Part shown: piece after piece, positions 33,413 through 42,116 of the stretch
Position numbering within the stretch: position 1 is the stretch's first letter
Layout: the number at the start of each line of letters is the position of its first letter
NCBI RefSeq assembly: GCF_030412785.1
Contig: NZ_CP125295.1
Location: 248,001 to 312,000, forward strand
Source: Paraburkholderia sabiae
Lineage (GTDB): Bacteria > Pseudomonadota > Gammaproteobacteria > Burkholderiales > Burkholderiaceae
Length of the DNA stretch: 64,000 nt
Reading direction: 5' to 3'
Translations under genes and position numbers: made by a program
Notes under the pieces: generated by a model
The model's database searches: none
What the model was told of the DNA's origin: nothing
What the model saw: the letters and a program-made list of their open reading frames with translations, nothing else

Positions 33413-34159
33413 ATGACCGACAACTCCGGCTCGACGCCACCCTTTCCGGGCTTTCCAGGCTTTCCGCCCGCCGAAATGCTCGATCGCATGTGGGGCATGA
33501 TGCGCCTCACGCCGTTCGGCGCGGCGTTTCCGGGCACGACGCCTGGCTCGTCGCAGGGCTTCGTGCCGTCGCTGTCGATGATGTCCGACATGATGGCGCC
33601 GCTCACGAACGTCGAAGAACTCGACAAGCGCATCACCGACATGCGCGCCGTCGAGCAGTGGCTCAAGCTCAATCTGAACATGCTGCAATCGGCGATTCAG
33701 GCGCTCGAAGTGCAGCGCGCGACGCTCTCGACGCTGCGGGCGTTCGGCGCGTTCGCGCAGCAATCGATGACGCAGCCGCCGCCCGAAGCGCCGAAGCAGC
33801 CGGAGCCTCAGCCTGCCGCGAGCGCGCAGGAAGCGGGCGAAGCAGGTGAGTCGACGCCGCCGCCCGCATTCGACGCATCCGGCTGGTGGAATCTGCTGCA
33901 GGCGCAGTTCAACCAGATCGCGCAGTTCGCGATGGCGCAGCCGGCGGCCTCGACGGCGACGGGCGCATCGGAAGCGGGCGCGGGCATCGAGCCGAGCGAT
34001 CTCGAACCGGATGAGGCGCCTGAGCCCGATGCGGCAGGCGCCGCGCAGCCGCAACCCGACGACACGCCGCGCCCCGCGGCGAAGCGCGCGTCGGCCACGA
34101 AGCGCACGGGTGCAGCGGCTGCGAAGAAGTCGTCGTCGACATCGGGAATGACCCGATAG
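33413..34159 (+). CDS. phaM: PHB granule-associated protein PhaM
   Basis: 248 residues. PhaM activates PHA synthase PhaC and anchors PHB granules to DNA. The N-terminal Gly/Phe/Pro stretch ([21 protein letters not shown]) leads into an amphipathic helical segment (about 60-120; [41 protein letters not shown]), typical of PhaM. An Ala/Pro/Glu-rich linker follows and then a Lys/Arg/Ala-rich histone-like tail ([20 protein letters not shown]) expected to bind DNA. It appears to be a single-gene unit. PHB production by the host follows if this call is right. Confidence 0.88.
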   Translation: MTDNSGSTPPFPGFPGFPPAEMLDRMWGMMRLTPFGAAFPGTTPGSSQGFVPSLSMMSDMMAPLTNVEELDKRITDMRAVEQWLKLNLNMLQSAIQALEVQRATLSTLRAFGAFAQQSMTQPPPEAPKQPEPQPAASAQEAGEAGESTPPPAFDASGWWNLLQAQFNQIAQFAMAQPAASTATGASEAGAGIEPSDLEPDEAPEPDAAGAAQPQPDDTPRPAAKRASATKRTGAAAAKKSSSTSGMTR

Positions 34160-34680
34160 CCGGCCGTGAAACGACGCGCGGCGTGCCGGCGCCGCGCCTA
34201 GCACATTCGTTTGACGCCGTGCGGACAACGCGCGCCCTCGTTGTTTTGCGTCAATCTCAAAATAGGTTTCGACGGGCTGGAAACGGGGCGGGGCGGACCC
34301 GCATGCTATTATTGTGTAAGCTTTTTCTGGTCAGCGGACGCGTGCGAAGACTGCCAGATTCGCCGTTTATCCGGTGCCGTCCGGTGCTGGTGCGTCCGCT
34401 GCGGACCCAAATGCCGTCGTTCGGGCGGCAAGCTGGCACGACCTCAGGCACAGGTTCTCCCTCACCCACGGTTGGCCGCGCATGCGAGGCACAAAAATCG
34501 CGTGCGCATCACGAACCGCTGTATTTCTTTTGCCAACGACATGCTTCTTGGCAGCCGATTACCGCGTAAAATCGAATGCTGCGCTGACGACAGGGGAAGT
34601 TCCCGAAAGTTTCCGTGCGTCGGCAGCTTACTAGCAACAGACATAACAGACGTCGCTTTGCGCAGAACAGGGGTGGGATC
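34160..34680. other. 521-bp intergenic region with a possible promoter for the di-iron protein
   Basis: No gene is supported. A TATTAT (34307-34312) in a locally AT-rich stretch followed by TTTTTCTGG (34322-34330) may mark a promoter. The long spacing to the ATG at 34681 would give a 5' leader of about 360 bases, unusually long for this window. I found no riboswitch family that I could match. Confidence 0.35.
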
Positions 34681-35553
34681 ATGAACACCATGCTTTATCC
34701 GGAACTTTACAAATCGCTCGAATCCGTTCGATGGGACATGGAGAAGGACATTCCCTGGGACAAATTCGACGCGTCGCTGCTCACCGATGAGCAGGCGGCG
34801 ACCATCAAGATGAACGCGATCACCGAATGGTCGGCGCTGCCCGCCACGGAAATGTTCCTGCGCGACAATCATCACGACAGCGATTTCTCGGCATTCATGA
34901 GCGTGTGGTTCTTCGAAGAGCAGAAGCACTCACTGGTGCTGATGGAATATCTGCGCCGCTTCAAGCCGGAAATGGTGCCGACGGAAGAAGAGCTTCACGC
35001 GGTGCGCTTCGAGTTCGATCCGGCGCCGCCGCTCGAAACGCTGATGCTGCACTTCTGCGGTGAAATCCGCCTGAATCACTGGTATCGCCGCGCAGCCGAA
35101 TGGCATACCGAGCCCGTCATCAAGGCCATCTACGAAACCATTTCGCGCGACGAAGCGCGTCATGGCGGCGCGTATCTGCGCTACATGAAGAAGGCCCTGA
35201 CCAATTTCGGCGACGGCGCGCGTGCGGCGTTCGCAAAGATCGGCGTCCTGATGGCTTCGGCGCGCCGCACTGAAAAGCCGCTGCACCCCACGAACCTGCA
35301 CGTGAATCAGGCGCTGTTCCCGCGCGACACCATCCAGTCGCGTCTGCCCGATCCGGAATGGCTCGAACGCTGGCTCGACGAGCAGATCCGTTTCGACGAC
35401 GGCTGGGAAAAGAAGGTGGTCGAACGCATTCTGCATAACCTGTCCATTCTGTTCGAGCGCTCGTTCACGACGGCTCAGGAACTGAACCGCTATCGCAAGG
35501 AAGTCGTGACGCGCCTGCAGGCCGAACAGCCCGCAGTGCAACAGCCGGCCTGA
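34681..35553 (+). CDS. Di-iron ferritin-like protein
   Basis: 290 residues from the ATG at 34681 (MNTMLYPELYK). The di-iron ligand set is complete: Glu49, Glu80-x-x-His83 (FFEEQKH), Glu128 (FCGEIR) and Glu158-x-x-His161 (RDEARH), on four helices. This is the ferritin-like/acyl-ACP-desaturase superfamily pattern. No ferroxidase gene context or electron-transfer partner is adjacent. The substrate is unknown: it could be an oxygenase, desaturase-like enzyme or peroxide-reactive protein. Soluble, no signal peptide. It is followed by a strong terminator. Confidence 0.85.
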   Translation: MNTMLYPELYKSLESVRWDMEKDIPWDKFDASLLTDEQAATIKMNAITEWSALPATEMFLRDNHHDSDFSAFMSVWFFEEQKHSLVLMEYLRRFKPEMVPTEEELHAVRFEFDPAPPLETLMLHFCGEIRLNHWYRRAAEWHTEPVIKAIYETISRDEARHGGAYLRYMKKALTNFGDGARAAFAKIGVLMASARRTEKPLHPTNLHVNQALFPRDTIQSRLPDPEWLERWLDEQIRFDDGWEKKVVERILHNLSILFERSFTTAQELNRYRKEVVTRLQAEQPAVQQPA

Positions 35554-35605
35554 CAAGGGCCGCGCGTCGCAAGGTGTAAAGCCCTATGCGTCGCACAGAA
35601 ACACG

Positions 35606-35645
35606 ACGGCCCGGCTGGTGAAAAACCGCCGGGCCGTTTTCTTTT
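35606..35645 (+). terminator. Rho-independent terminator after the di-iron protein gene
   Basis: ACGGCCCGGC (35606-35615) and GCCGGGCCGT (35628-35637) are exact complements with inner GGT/ACC pairs, followed by TTTTCTTTT. Confidence 0.92.
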
Positions 35646-35688
35646 GTGTTTGCCTCATCATCTTCAAACCCGTTCTACGTTTTCGCTC

Positions 35689-36171
35689 ATGGCCGCTACT
35701 TTCGAACGCAAGCTCACGACACGCGACGCACTCGCTCAACTTCGTCCGTCGCTGAAAGGCCCGGTGGTCTTCACGAACGGTGTTTTCGATATCCTGCATC
35801 GCGGGCACGTCACGTATCTGGCGGACGCGAAGGCGCTTGGCGCGACGCTGATCGTCGGCGTGAACAGCGATGCGTCGGTGCGCATGCTCGGCAAGGGCGA
35901 CGATCGTCCGATCAACAACGAGGCCGACCGGATGGCGTTGCTGGCCGCGCTGGAGAGCGTCGACTGGGTCGTGTGCTTCGGCGAGCAGACGCCCGTCGCG
36001 CTGATCGAAGCGCTGCATCCGGACGTGCTCGTGAAGGGCGGCGATTACGACATGGACAAGCTGCCGGAATCCGCGCTCGTGCGCGGTTGGGGCGGCAAGG
36101 CGCTGGCGATCCCATTCGAGCACGACCGCTCGACGACAGCGCTTCTGAAAAAGGTGCGCGCTCAAGGGTGA
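35689..36171 (+). CDS. rfaE2: D-glycero-beta-D-manno-heptose 1-phosphate adenylyltransferase
   Basis: Makes ADP-heptose for the LPS inner core. 160 residues from the ATG at 35689 (MAATFERKLT); earlier in-frame codons run into the terminator. The nucleotidyltransferase signature GVFDILHRGH (31-40) carries the HxGH-type motif, and NSDASVRMLGKGDDRPINN follows. It is the stand-alone C-terminal module of HldE; the kinase half (HldE1/RfaE1) is encoded elsewhere, as is usual in Burkholderia. The gene converges on the small membrane protein gene and a hairpin terminator. Confidence 0.93.
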   Translation: MAATFERKLTTRDALAQLRPSLKGPVVFTNGVFDILHRGHVTYLADAKALGATLIVGVNSDASVRMLGKGDDRPINNEADRMALLAALESVDWVVCFGEQTPVALIEALHPDVLVKGGDYDMDKLPESALVRGWGGKALAIPFEHDRSTTALLKKVRAQG

Positions 36172-36180
36172 GCGCAGCAG

Positions 36181-36207
36181 GACGCGGGCAAGAGCGCCCG
36201 CGTCTTT
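36181..36207. terminator. Short GC-rich terminator between convergent genes
   Basis: GACGCGGGC (36181-36189), 6-base loop, GCCCGCGTC (36196-36204), then TTT. Short T-run, moderate strength. Confidence 0.7.
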
Positions 36208-36213
36208 CAGGCG

Positions 36214-36453
36214 TTACTGAAGCGCCGAAGCAGCGACCGGCGCAATGGGCGCGGGTCCGCCGACAACGGCGAGATCCGCTGCATCGGTCGACGACATCGG
36301 CTGCACGCGCAGTTGTTCCGGACGGACCTGCCGGTTCAGGTGATTCGGTTCGCGCGGCCCTGCGGCAGGCGAAGGGCCGAACAGTCCGCGCATCGTGATG
36401 AATGCGAGGATGTTGGCCAGAACGAGCACGGCGAGTAGCCAGCGCAGCATCAT
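36214..36453 (-). CDS. Small single-pass membrane protein
   Basis: 79 residues from the ATG at 36451-36453, with GGAG 7 bp upstream. One N-terminal transmembrane helix (MMLRWLLAVLVLANILAFITM), then a Pro/Ala/Arg-rich periplasmic tail (about 25-79) without a domain I recognise. It follows coaX by 37 bp on the same strand. In several relatives a SPOR-domain protein occupies this place next to coaX; here only the anchor and linker remain, which could mean truncation or a different protein. Confidence 0.7.
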   Translation of the reverse strand: MMLRWLLAVLVLANILAFITMRGLFGPSPAAGPREPNHLNRQVRPEQLRVQPMSSTDAADLAVVGGPAPIAPVAASALQ

Positions 36454-36490
36454 CGAGATTCTCCAGCTTCCTTGGTATGTGGCCCGGCGA

Positions 36491-37345
36491 TCATGCCGGA
36501 TGAGCGTCCGTCGACGGATTGGCTGAACCTTGCGCGGCAATCAGCGCGAGTCCGGCCAGCACCAGCGAGTCGTGACGCGTGTACGGCACGCCAAGCGCCT
36601 GCACCAGTTCGCCCGCGGCGCCGCCGCCTACGACGAGCCGCACGGGCACTTGCCATTCTTCCTGCAGATCGCGCCACATCCGCTCGATCAATCCGATTTG
36701 CGCCAACGCGCATCCCGACGACAGCGAACGCGGCGTATCCGTCGCGAACCAGGCCGCGCGTGTCGTCGCAGCCGGTTCGTCCGCCAGCAGTCCGCGCGCG
36801 GCGGCGGCATCGAGCGTCGGCAGTTGCGCCGTGTGCTCGCCGAGCGAACGCATCATCAGCGACCAGCCAGGCGCGATCAATCCGCCGACAAACACGCCGT
36901 CTGCGTTCAAGGCTTCGAGCGTCGTGGCCGTGCCGAAGGTCGCGATCAGCAGCGGCTCGCCCGGAAACGCGGCGCGCGCGCCGATCATCCCGGCCCAGCG
37001 GTCGCTACCGAGCTGCGACGGCGTCGTGTATCCGTTCGTCACGCCGCATTGCTGCGCAGCCGAGCGGATCGTGGTGCGCGCAAGACCGGGCCATCGCCGG
37101 TCGATGAATGCATCGATGCGGCGCGCGACGGCGTCGCCCGCGACATTCGATAACCATGCAGAACCGGGCGCAGGCAACGTCGACCAATCGGGCTCATGCC
37201 TTGATTGCAAGGGATCGCCGGTTCCTTTTACCAGCTGGCCGCCGTGTGAAAACGCACCTGAATGCGTCTGTGTACCATCGGCTTGAGCCAGCGCCCATTT
37301 GACCCGGCTGTTGCCCGCGTCGATCAGCAGATAAGGCGCGCTCAT
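36491..37345 (-). CDS. coaX: Type III pantothenate kinase
   Basis: ATP-dependent phosphorylation of pantothenate, first step of coenzyme A synthesis, not inhibited by CoA. 284 residues from the ATG at 37343-37345. The ASKHA-type phosphate loop is [13 protein letters not shown] (6-18). [11 protein letters not shown] near the middle and [10 protein letters not shown] are type III signatures. The start overlaps the birA stop by 4 bp (ATGA), so translation is coupled. The birA-coaX pairing is common in betaproteobacteria. Confidence 0.95.
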   Translation of the reverse strand: MSAPYLLIDAGNSRVKWALAQADGTQTHSGAFSHGGQLVKGTGDPLQSRHEPDWSTLPAPGSAWLSNVAGDAVARRIDAFIDRRWPGLARTTIRSAAQQCGVTNGYTTPSQLGSDRWAGMIGARAAFPGEPLLIATFGTATTLEALNADGVFVGGLIAPGWSLMMRSLGEHTAQLPTLDAAAARGLLADEPAATTRAAWFATDTPRSLSSGCALAQIGLIERMWRDLQEEWQVPVRLVVGGGAAGELVQALGVPYTRHDSLVLAGLALIAAQGSANPSTDAHPA

Positions 37346-38247
37346 GCAGCGCCGCTTCCTTCGTCCGCGAGACGCAGCGATACGTCTCCCGTCGCGATAG
37401 ATTGCTGGCCGGACGGGGTATCGAGCAGCAACTGCCCGAGATCGTCGACACCCGCCGCCACGCCGCGCGCGATTTCCACGCCTTGCTCGAACAGCACGAC
37501 ATCGCGTCCCGCATACGCATGGCAGCCGTTCCACCGTTGCCGGAACGGCGCGAAGCCTTCGGCGCCGAAGCGCTGCAACGCTGGTTCGAGCGCGTTCAGC
37601 TCGGCGGCGAGCGTATCGGTGAGATTCGCGTTGGGCAGCGCGCGCGACAGCGCCGTCGGAACCGCGCCGCGTGCCTGCGCGGGCACGTCGGCGTTGAGCG
37701 CGCCGACTTTCGCCGCGAGTTCGTCGGCGCCTTTCACGTTGGTGCCGATGCCGATCACCACGGCGCTTGCGTCCGCCGTACTCCATGCCGTTTCGATCAG
37801 GATGCCCGCCAGCTTGTCGCCTTCGAGCAGCACGTCGTTCGGCCACTTCAGCGCGATCTGGCCGGGACCGTCGACGGGCAGCGAGCGCAAGCCGTCGACA
37901 AGCGCGACGCCAACTGCGAGGCTCAATCCCGCGAGACCTTCGAGCGGCCTCGGCAGCACGCACGCCACCGAGAACAGCAACGCATTGCCGGGCTCCGCGT
38001 ACCACGGACGGCCGCGCCGGCCGCGTCCCGCCGTCTGCAGATAGGCGACGCGCACGATCGGCCGCGCGAGCGCGCCCGGTTCGCGCGGCAGCGCTTTCAC
38101 GCGCGCCATCAGGTCGGCGTTGGTCGAGCCGGTTTCTTCGACGATTTCGATCGGCCAGTCATGCGCGGCCGGGCCGAACAGCGCAACGGCGCGCTGCCGG
38201 TCGATTCGCCAGTCGCCCGAAGGGCTGGGGGAGGTTGGGGTAGTCAT
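37342..38247 (-). CDS. birA: Biotin--[acetyl-CoA-carboxylase] ligase BirA
   Basis: Biotinylates the biotin carboxyl carrier protein via biotinyl-AMP. 301 residues from the ATG at 38245-38247 (MTTPTSPSP). The catalytic module shows [10 protein letters not shown], the adenylate loop [12 protein letters not shown] and [17 protein letters not shown], followed by the C-terminal SH3-like domain. A full N-terminal winged-helix repressor domain is missing: only about 30 residues precede the ligase module, so this BirA probably does not act as the bio operon repressor. Divergent from the Mla operon by 186 bp. Confidence 0.95.
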   Translation of the reverse strand: MTTPTSPSPSGDWRIDRQRAVALFGPAAHDWPIEIVEETGSTNADLMARVKALPREPGALARPIVRVAYLQTAGRGRRGRPWYAEPGNALLFSVACVLPRPLEGLAGLSLAVGVALVDGLRSLPVDGPGQIALKWPNDVLLEGDKLAGILIETAWSTADASAVVIGIGTNVKGADELAAKVGALNADVPAQARGAVPTALSRALPNANLTDTLAAELNALEPALQRFGAEGFAPFRQRWNGCHAYAGRDVVLFEQGVEIARGVAAGVDDLGQLLLDTPSGQQSIATGDVSLRLADEGSGAA

Positions 38248-38433
38248 GAAGCGTATTTTAGCCACTGCGCCAGCGAGCGTGATCCCAAGATCGCGAAGCG
38301 GCACGTTGCGCGCGCCCGCCAGCGCGGCGTGTGCGGTTTTGCGGCGCCCCGCTCAGACAGGCAGACCACGAGGGCCCATTATCGAACCCTTCGCTACAAT
38401 GCCCGTTAATCCGATAACGAGATCCCGCGATCC

Positions 38434-39573
38434 TTGAACTACGACACTCCTCCCGGACTTGAAGTCACGGCAGGCAGCCAGGGCAAGATCGTCCGCCTGT
38501 CGGGCCAGTGGACGGCGCTCGCGCTCGCGCGCGACCGTCTGCACGGACAGGCGCTGCCACGTCTGCGTGAACTGGTCGACAGCCGCTCGCACGTTGCGCA
38601 GTGGGATCTGTCGCGAGTCGAACGCATGGATCACGTGGGCGGCCAGGCGCTGTGGCGCGTGTGGGGCTACAAGCTGCCGCGCGATCTCGTCGCGCTCAAC
38701 GACACGCAGCGCGATATCTTCGACCGCATCGCTTTGCTCGACACCGCACGCGAGAGCCCGGAGGCCGTACAACGCTTCGATCCGTTCACGAAGCTCGGCC
38801 TCGGCATCTTCAGTTTCTTCGAGCACGTGTACGGCGGCGTCGCGATGTTCGGCCGCGTGATCCTCGACCTGCTGTCGATCGCGCGTAATCCGAAGCTCGC
38901 GCCGTGGAAGGAGATTTCGGCGAATGTGTATAGCGCCGGCACGCAGGCGCTCCCCATCACGGCGCTCGTCGCGTTCCTGATCGGCATCGTGCTGAGCTAT
39001 CTGTCCGCGCAGCAGCTGCGGCTGTTCGGCGCGAACCAGTTCATCGTGAATATTCTGGGTATGTCGGTGCTGCGCGAACTGGGGCCCGTGCTGTCGGCGA
39101 TTCTCGTCGCGGGGCGCTCCGGTTCGGCCATCACCGCGCAGATCGGCGTGATGCGCGTGACGGAAGAACTTGATGCGATGCGCGTGATGGGCATTCCGCA
39201 CGGCCTGCGTCTGATTCTGCCGCGCGTGATCGCGCTGTCCCTTGCGATGCCGTTGCTCGTGATGTGGACGAACATCATCTCGCTGCTCGGCGGCGCGCTC
39301 GCCGCGAAGATCGTGCTGCAGATCGACGTGTCGTACTTCATTCGCGCGCTGCCGGGCGTCGTGCCCGTCGCGAACTTGTGGATCGGGCTCGGCAAGGGCA
39401 TGGTGTTCGGCATGCTGATCGCGATTGCCGGCTGTCACTTCGGCTTTCGCATCAAGGCCAATTCGCAGAGTCTCGGCGAGGGCACGACGACTTCCGTGGT
39501 GTCGTCGATCACGATCGTGATTCTCGCCGATGCCGTGTTCGCGATTCTCTTTCAGAACGTGGGGTTGTCATGA
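38434..39573 (+). CDS. mlaE: MlaE-family lipid ABC permease with N-terminal STAS-like domain
   Basis: 379 residues starting at TTG 38434; no ATG fits before residue 60. The N-terminal part (about 10-110) resembles a STAS domain (IVRLSGQWTALAL, VAQWDLSRVERMDHVGG), whereas E. coli uses a separate MlaB. The MlaE core follows with five to six hydrophobic helices, including VLRELGPVLSAILVAGRSGSAI and EELDAMRVMG, the characteristic family motif. It is the first gene of a four-gene MCE-type phospholipid transport operon (permease, ATPase, MCE protein, lipoprotein). Confidence 0.93.
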   Translation: MNYDTPPGLEVTAGSQGKIVRLSGQWTALALARDRLHGQALPRLRELVDSRSHVAQWDLSRVERMDHVGGQALWRVWGYKLPRDLVALNDTQRDIFDRIALLDTARESPEAVQRFDPFTKLGLGIFSFFEHVYGGVAMFGRVILDLLSIARNPKLAPWKEISANVYSAGTQALPITALVAFLIGIVLSYLSAQQLRLFGANQFIVNILGMSVLRELGPVLSAILVAGRSGSAITAQIGVMRVTEELDAMRVMGIPHGLRLILPRVIALSLAMPLLVMWTNIISLLGGALAAKIVLQIDVSYFIRALPGVVPVANLWIGLGKGMVFGMLIAIAGCHFGFRIKANSQSLGEGTTTSVVSSITIVILADAVFAILFQNVGLS

Positions 39574-40460
39574 TCGCGCCGCTCACCACTGCCGTACGGG
39601 ACCAGCCGCTGCCCGAGATCGCGGAAACCGTGATCGAGGTGCGCAATCTGAGCAAACGCTACGGCCGCAACGTCGTCCATCAGCATCTGGATTTCGACGT
39701 GCGGCGCGGCGAGATCGTGTCGATCGTCGGCGGCTCGGGGTCGGGCAAGACCACGCTGATGCGCCAGATTCTCGGTCTTGAACGGCCCACTTCCGGCAGC
39801 ATCAAGGTGTTCGGCGAGGACACGTCGAAGCTCGACGACGACGAAGCGCGCCTGATGCGCGTGCGCTCGGGCATGCTGTTCCAGCACGGCGCGCTGTTTT
39901 CGTCGCTGTCGGTGTTCGACAATATCGCGCAGCCGCTGCGCGAACTCGGCAAGGTGCCGGAAGACCTGCTGCGCGACATCGTGATGCTGAAGCTCGAAAT
40001 GGTCGGGCTGCCGTGCAAGCACGCTTCGAAGATGCCGGCTGCATTGTCGGGCGGGATGGTGAAGCGCGTGGGCATCGCGCGCGCGATCGCGCTCGAACCC
40101 GAACTCCTGTTTCTCGACGAACCGACGGCAGGCCTCGATCCGCAGGCCTCGGACGAATTCGTGGAACTGATCAGCGCACTGCATCGCGCGCTCGGCCTGA
40201 CGGTCGTCATGGTGACGCACGATCTCGACACGATGGTCGCGCTGTCGACGCGCGTTGCCGTGATCGCCGACCGCACGGTGATCGTGGCGGCGCCCGTCGA
40301 GGAAGTGGCGGGGTTCGATCACCCGTTCATCCGCGAGTACTTTCTCGGACTGCGCGGGCGGCTCGCGTTGCAGGGGTTGTCGCCGGAACGCCGCGGCAAA
40401 TTGCCGCCCGAGGCGCTCGAACCCGCGACGGAAGCGCTTCCGCTGCGCACCGCGCCATGA
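39570..40460 (+). CDS. mlaF: MlaF-family ABC transporter ATPase
   Basis: 296 residues. Cytoplasmic ATPase powering the phospholipid transporter. Walker A GGSGSGKTT (about 54-62), signature LSGGMVKRVGIARA, Walker B LLFLDEPTAGLDP and switch His in MVTHDL. The C-terminal extension after about residue 250 (FLGLRGRLALQG and on) is typical of MlaF-like proteins. Its ATG overlaps the permease stop by 4 bp, so both chains are made in coupled fashion. Confidence 0.95.
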   Translation: MIAPLTTAVRDQPLPEIAETVIEVRNLSKRYGRNVVHQHLDFDVRRGEIVSIVGGSGSGKTTLMRQILGLERPTSGSIKVFGEDTSKLDDDEARLMRVRSGMLFQHGALFSSLSVFDNIAQPLRELGKVPEDLLRDIVMLKLEMVGLPCKHASKMPAALSGGMVKRVGIARAIALEPELLFLDEPTAGLDPQASDEFVELISALHRALGLTVVMVTHDLDTMVALSTRVAVIADRTVIVAAPVEEVAGFDHPFIREYFLGLRGRLALQGLSPERRGKLPPEALEPATEALPLRTAP

Positions 40461-40478
40461 ACGCCAGGGAACCTGACA

Positions 40479-41441
40479 ATGGAAAATAAATCACACGCCT
40501 TCTGGGCCGGGCTCTTCACCGTCGTGATGGTGGCTGCGATTGCCGCGGCGGCGTTTCTGTTCAACGTGGACCGGTCGGTCCGCATACCTTTCGATCTGAT
40601 TGCACGCACCAATGTCACAGGTTTGTACCCGGATGCTGCGGTACGATATCGCGGCCTCGACGTCGGCAAGGTGCAGTCGATCAAATTCGACCGCGAACAT
40701 CCGGGGCAGATTCTGATCCGCATCCTCGTCGACAAGAACGCGCCGATCACGCATTCGACGTTCGGCAGCCTCGGGCTGCAGGGCGTCACGGGCCTCGCGT
40801 TCATCCAGCTCGACGATACGGGGCGCGATACGTCGCCGCTCGCGTCGTCGGCGAAAAACGTTGCGCAACTGCCGATGCGCCCGGGCCTGCTCGACCAGTT
40901 GCAGGCGCGCGGCGACATCCTGATCCGGCAGCTCGAAAAGACGGTGCGCGACGTCGACGCGCTGCTGTCACCGGAAATGCGTGACCAGTTGCTGGCGACG
41001 GCGGCAAGCCTGCAGCACGCCGCTGACGGCGTCACGACGCTCACGACACAGATGGGCCCCGCCGTCGGCAAGCTGCCGAACACGCTCAATCAGCTGGACC
41101 AGACGCTTGCGTCGACGAACCGGATGATCACGAGCCTGAATCGCCCGGACGGTCCGCTCGAAGGCACGCTGAACAAGGTCGGCACGGCCGCGCAGCAGGC
41201 GGGCGACGCGCTGACGGCGATGAACGCGACGCTGCAGGACATCTCGGCGCGCGTCGGTTACGACACCTTGCCGCGCGTGAACTCGCTGGCCGACGACGTG
41301 CGCTCTGCCGTGCGTTCCGTCGACCGTGCCGCCGACACCTTCAGCGAGACGCCGAACAGCGTGCTGTTCGGTGCGCCGCGCGCAGCGCCCGGCCCCGGCG
41401 AACCGGGCTTCGTGTGGCCCGCTGGCCACGCGGCCAAATGA
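40479..41441 (+). CDS. mlaD: MlaD/MCE-domain protein
   Basis: 320 residues, inner-membrane anchored (N-terminal helix about 9-30) with one MCE domain in the periplasm (about 38-115; FDLIARTNVTGLYPDAAVRYRGLDVGKVQSI). A helical segment (about 130-300) follows, with heptad-like repeats that could form the lipid-conducting needle or coiled coil. It lacks the tandem MCE domains of PqiB/YebT. Co-transcribed with the ATPase 18 bp upstream and the lipoprotein 18 bp downstream. Confidence 0.93.
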   Translation: MENKSHAFWAGLFTVVMVAAIAAAAFLFNVDRSVRIPFDLIARTNVTGLYPDAAVRYRGLDVGKVQSIKFDREHPGQILIRILVDKNAPITHSTFGSLGLQGVTGLAFIQLDDTGRDTSPLASSAKNVAQLPMRPGLLDQLQARGDILIRQLEKTVRDVDALLSPEMRDQLLATAASLQHAADGVTTLTTQMGPAVGKLPNTLNQLDQTLASTNRMITSLNRPDGPLEGTLNKVGTAAQQAGDALTAMNATLQDISARVGYDTLPRVNSLADDVRSAVRSVDRAADTFSETPNSVLFGAPRAAPGPGEPGFVWPAGHAAK

Positions 41442-41459
41442 ATTTAAGGGAATAACAGC

Positions 41460-42086
41460 ATGACACGCTCGATCAACCGACTCTTCACCTCGCGCGCCGC
41501 GCTCGCTGCCGTGCTGCTTGCGCTCGGCGCGCTGGCTGGCTGCGCGGGCAATCCCGCGGCGCTCTCCGACATCCGCTACGACTTCGGCCCGGCGCCGCTG
41601 CCGTCCAGCACGGGCACGATGCCGGCCATCAAGGTGCTCGACGTCACGGCACCCGCCAATCTCAATACCGACAAGCTCGTTTACCGTCTCGGCTATTCCG
41701 ATTCGCAGCAGACGGCCGCCTACGCGAACAGCCACTGGACGATGCCGCCCGCGCAACTGATGACGCAGCGTCTGCGTAACGCGCTGTCGTCGCGCGGCAC
41801 GGTGCTCACGGGCTCCGACGGCGTGAGCGCGCCCGTGCTGAAGGTGGACCTCGACGTGTTCGAGCAGGATTTCGACGGCGAGTCCGAAAGCCATGGTTCC
41901 GTGACGGCGCGCGCGACGCTGATCGTCGGCGGCAAGGTTGCCGGGCAGCGCACCTTCCTCTCGCGCGCGCCCGCAAGTTCGGCCGATGCGGCGGGCGGCG
42001 CGCGTGCGCTCGCTGCCGCCACCGACGACCTCGTCGCGCAACTTTCCGCATGGCTCGGCGTGCAGGCGCTCGTCGCGCAGCAATGA
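41460..42086 (+). CDS. ABC-type transport auxiliary lipoprotein (PqiC-like)
   Basis: 208-residue outer-membrane lipoprotein: signal peptide with lipobox LAGC (Cys near residue 28), then the family core of two beta-alpha repeats (YDFGPAPL, TDKLVYRLGYSDSQQTAAYANSHW, and later LKVDLDVFEQDFDGE). This family receives lipids at the outer membrane in MCE systems (PqiC, LetC). Here it completes the mlaE-mlaF-mlaD unit and is the last member, with the VanZ gene 30 bp downstream. Confidence 0.9.
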   Translation: MTRSINRLFTSRAALAAVLLALGALAGCAGNPAALSDIRYDFGPAPLPSSTGTMPAIKVLDVTAPANLNTDKLVYRLGYSDSQQTAAYANSHWTMPPAQLMTQRLRNALSSRGTVLTGSDGVSAPVLKVDLDVFEQDFDGESESHGSVTARATLIVGGKVAGQRTFLSRAPASSADAAGGARALAAATDDLVAQLSAWLGVQALVAQQ

Positions 42087-42116
42087 CGGGTCGCCGCGCA
42101 GCCACGGAGGCGCTGC

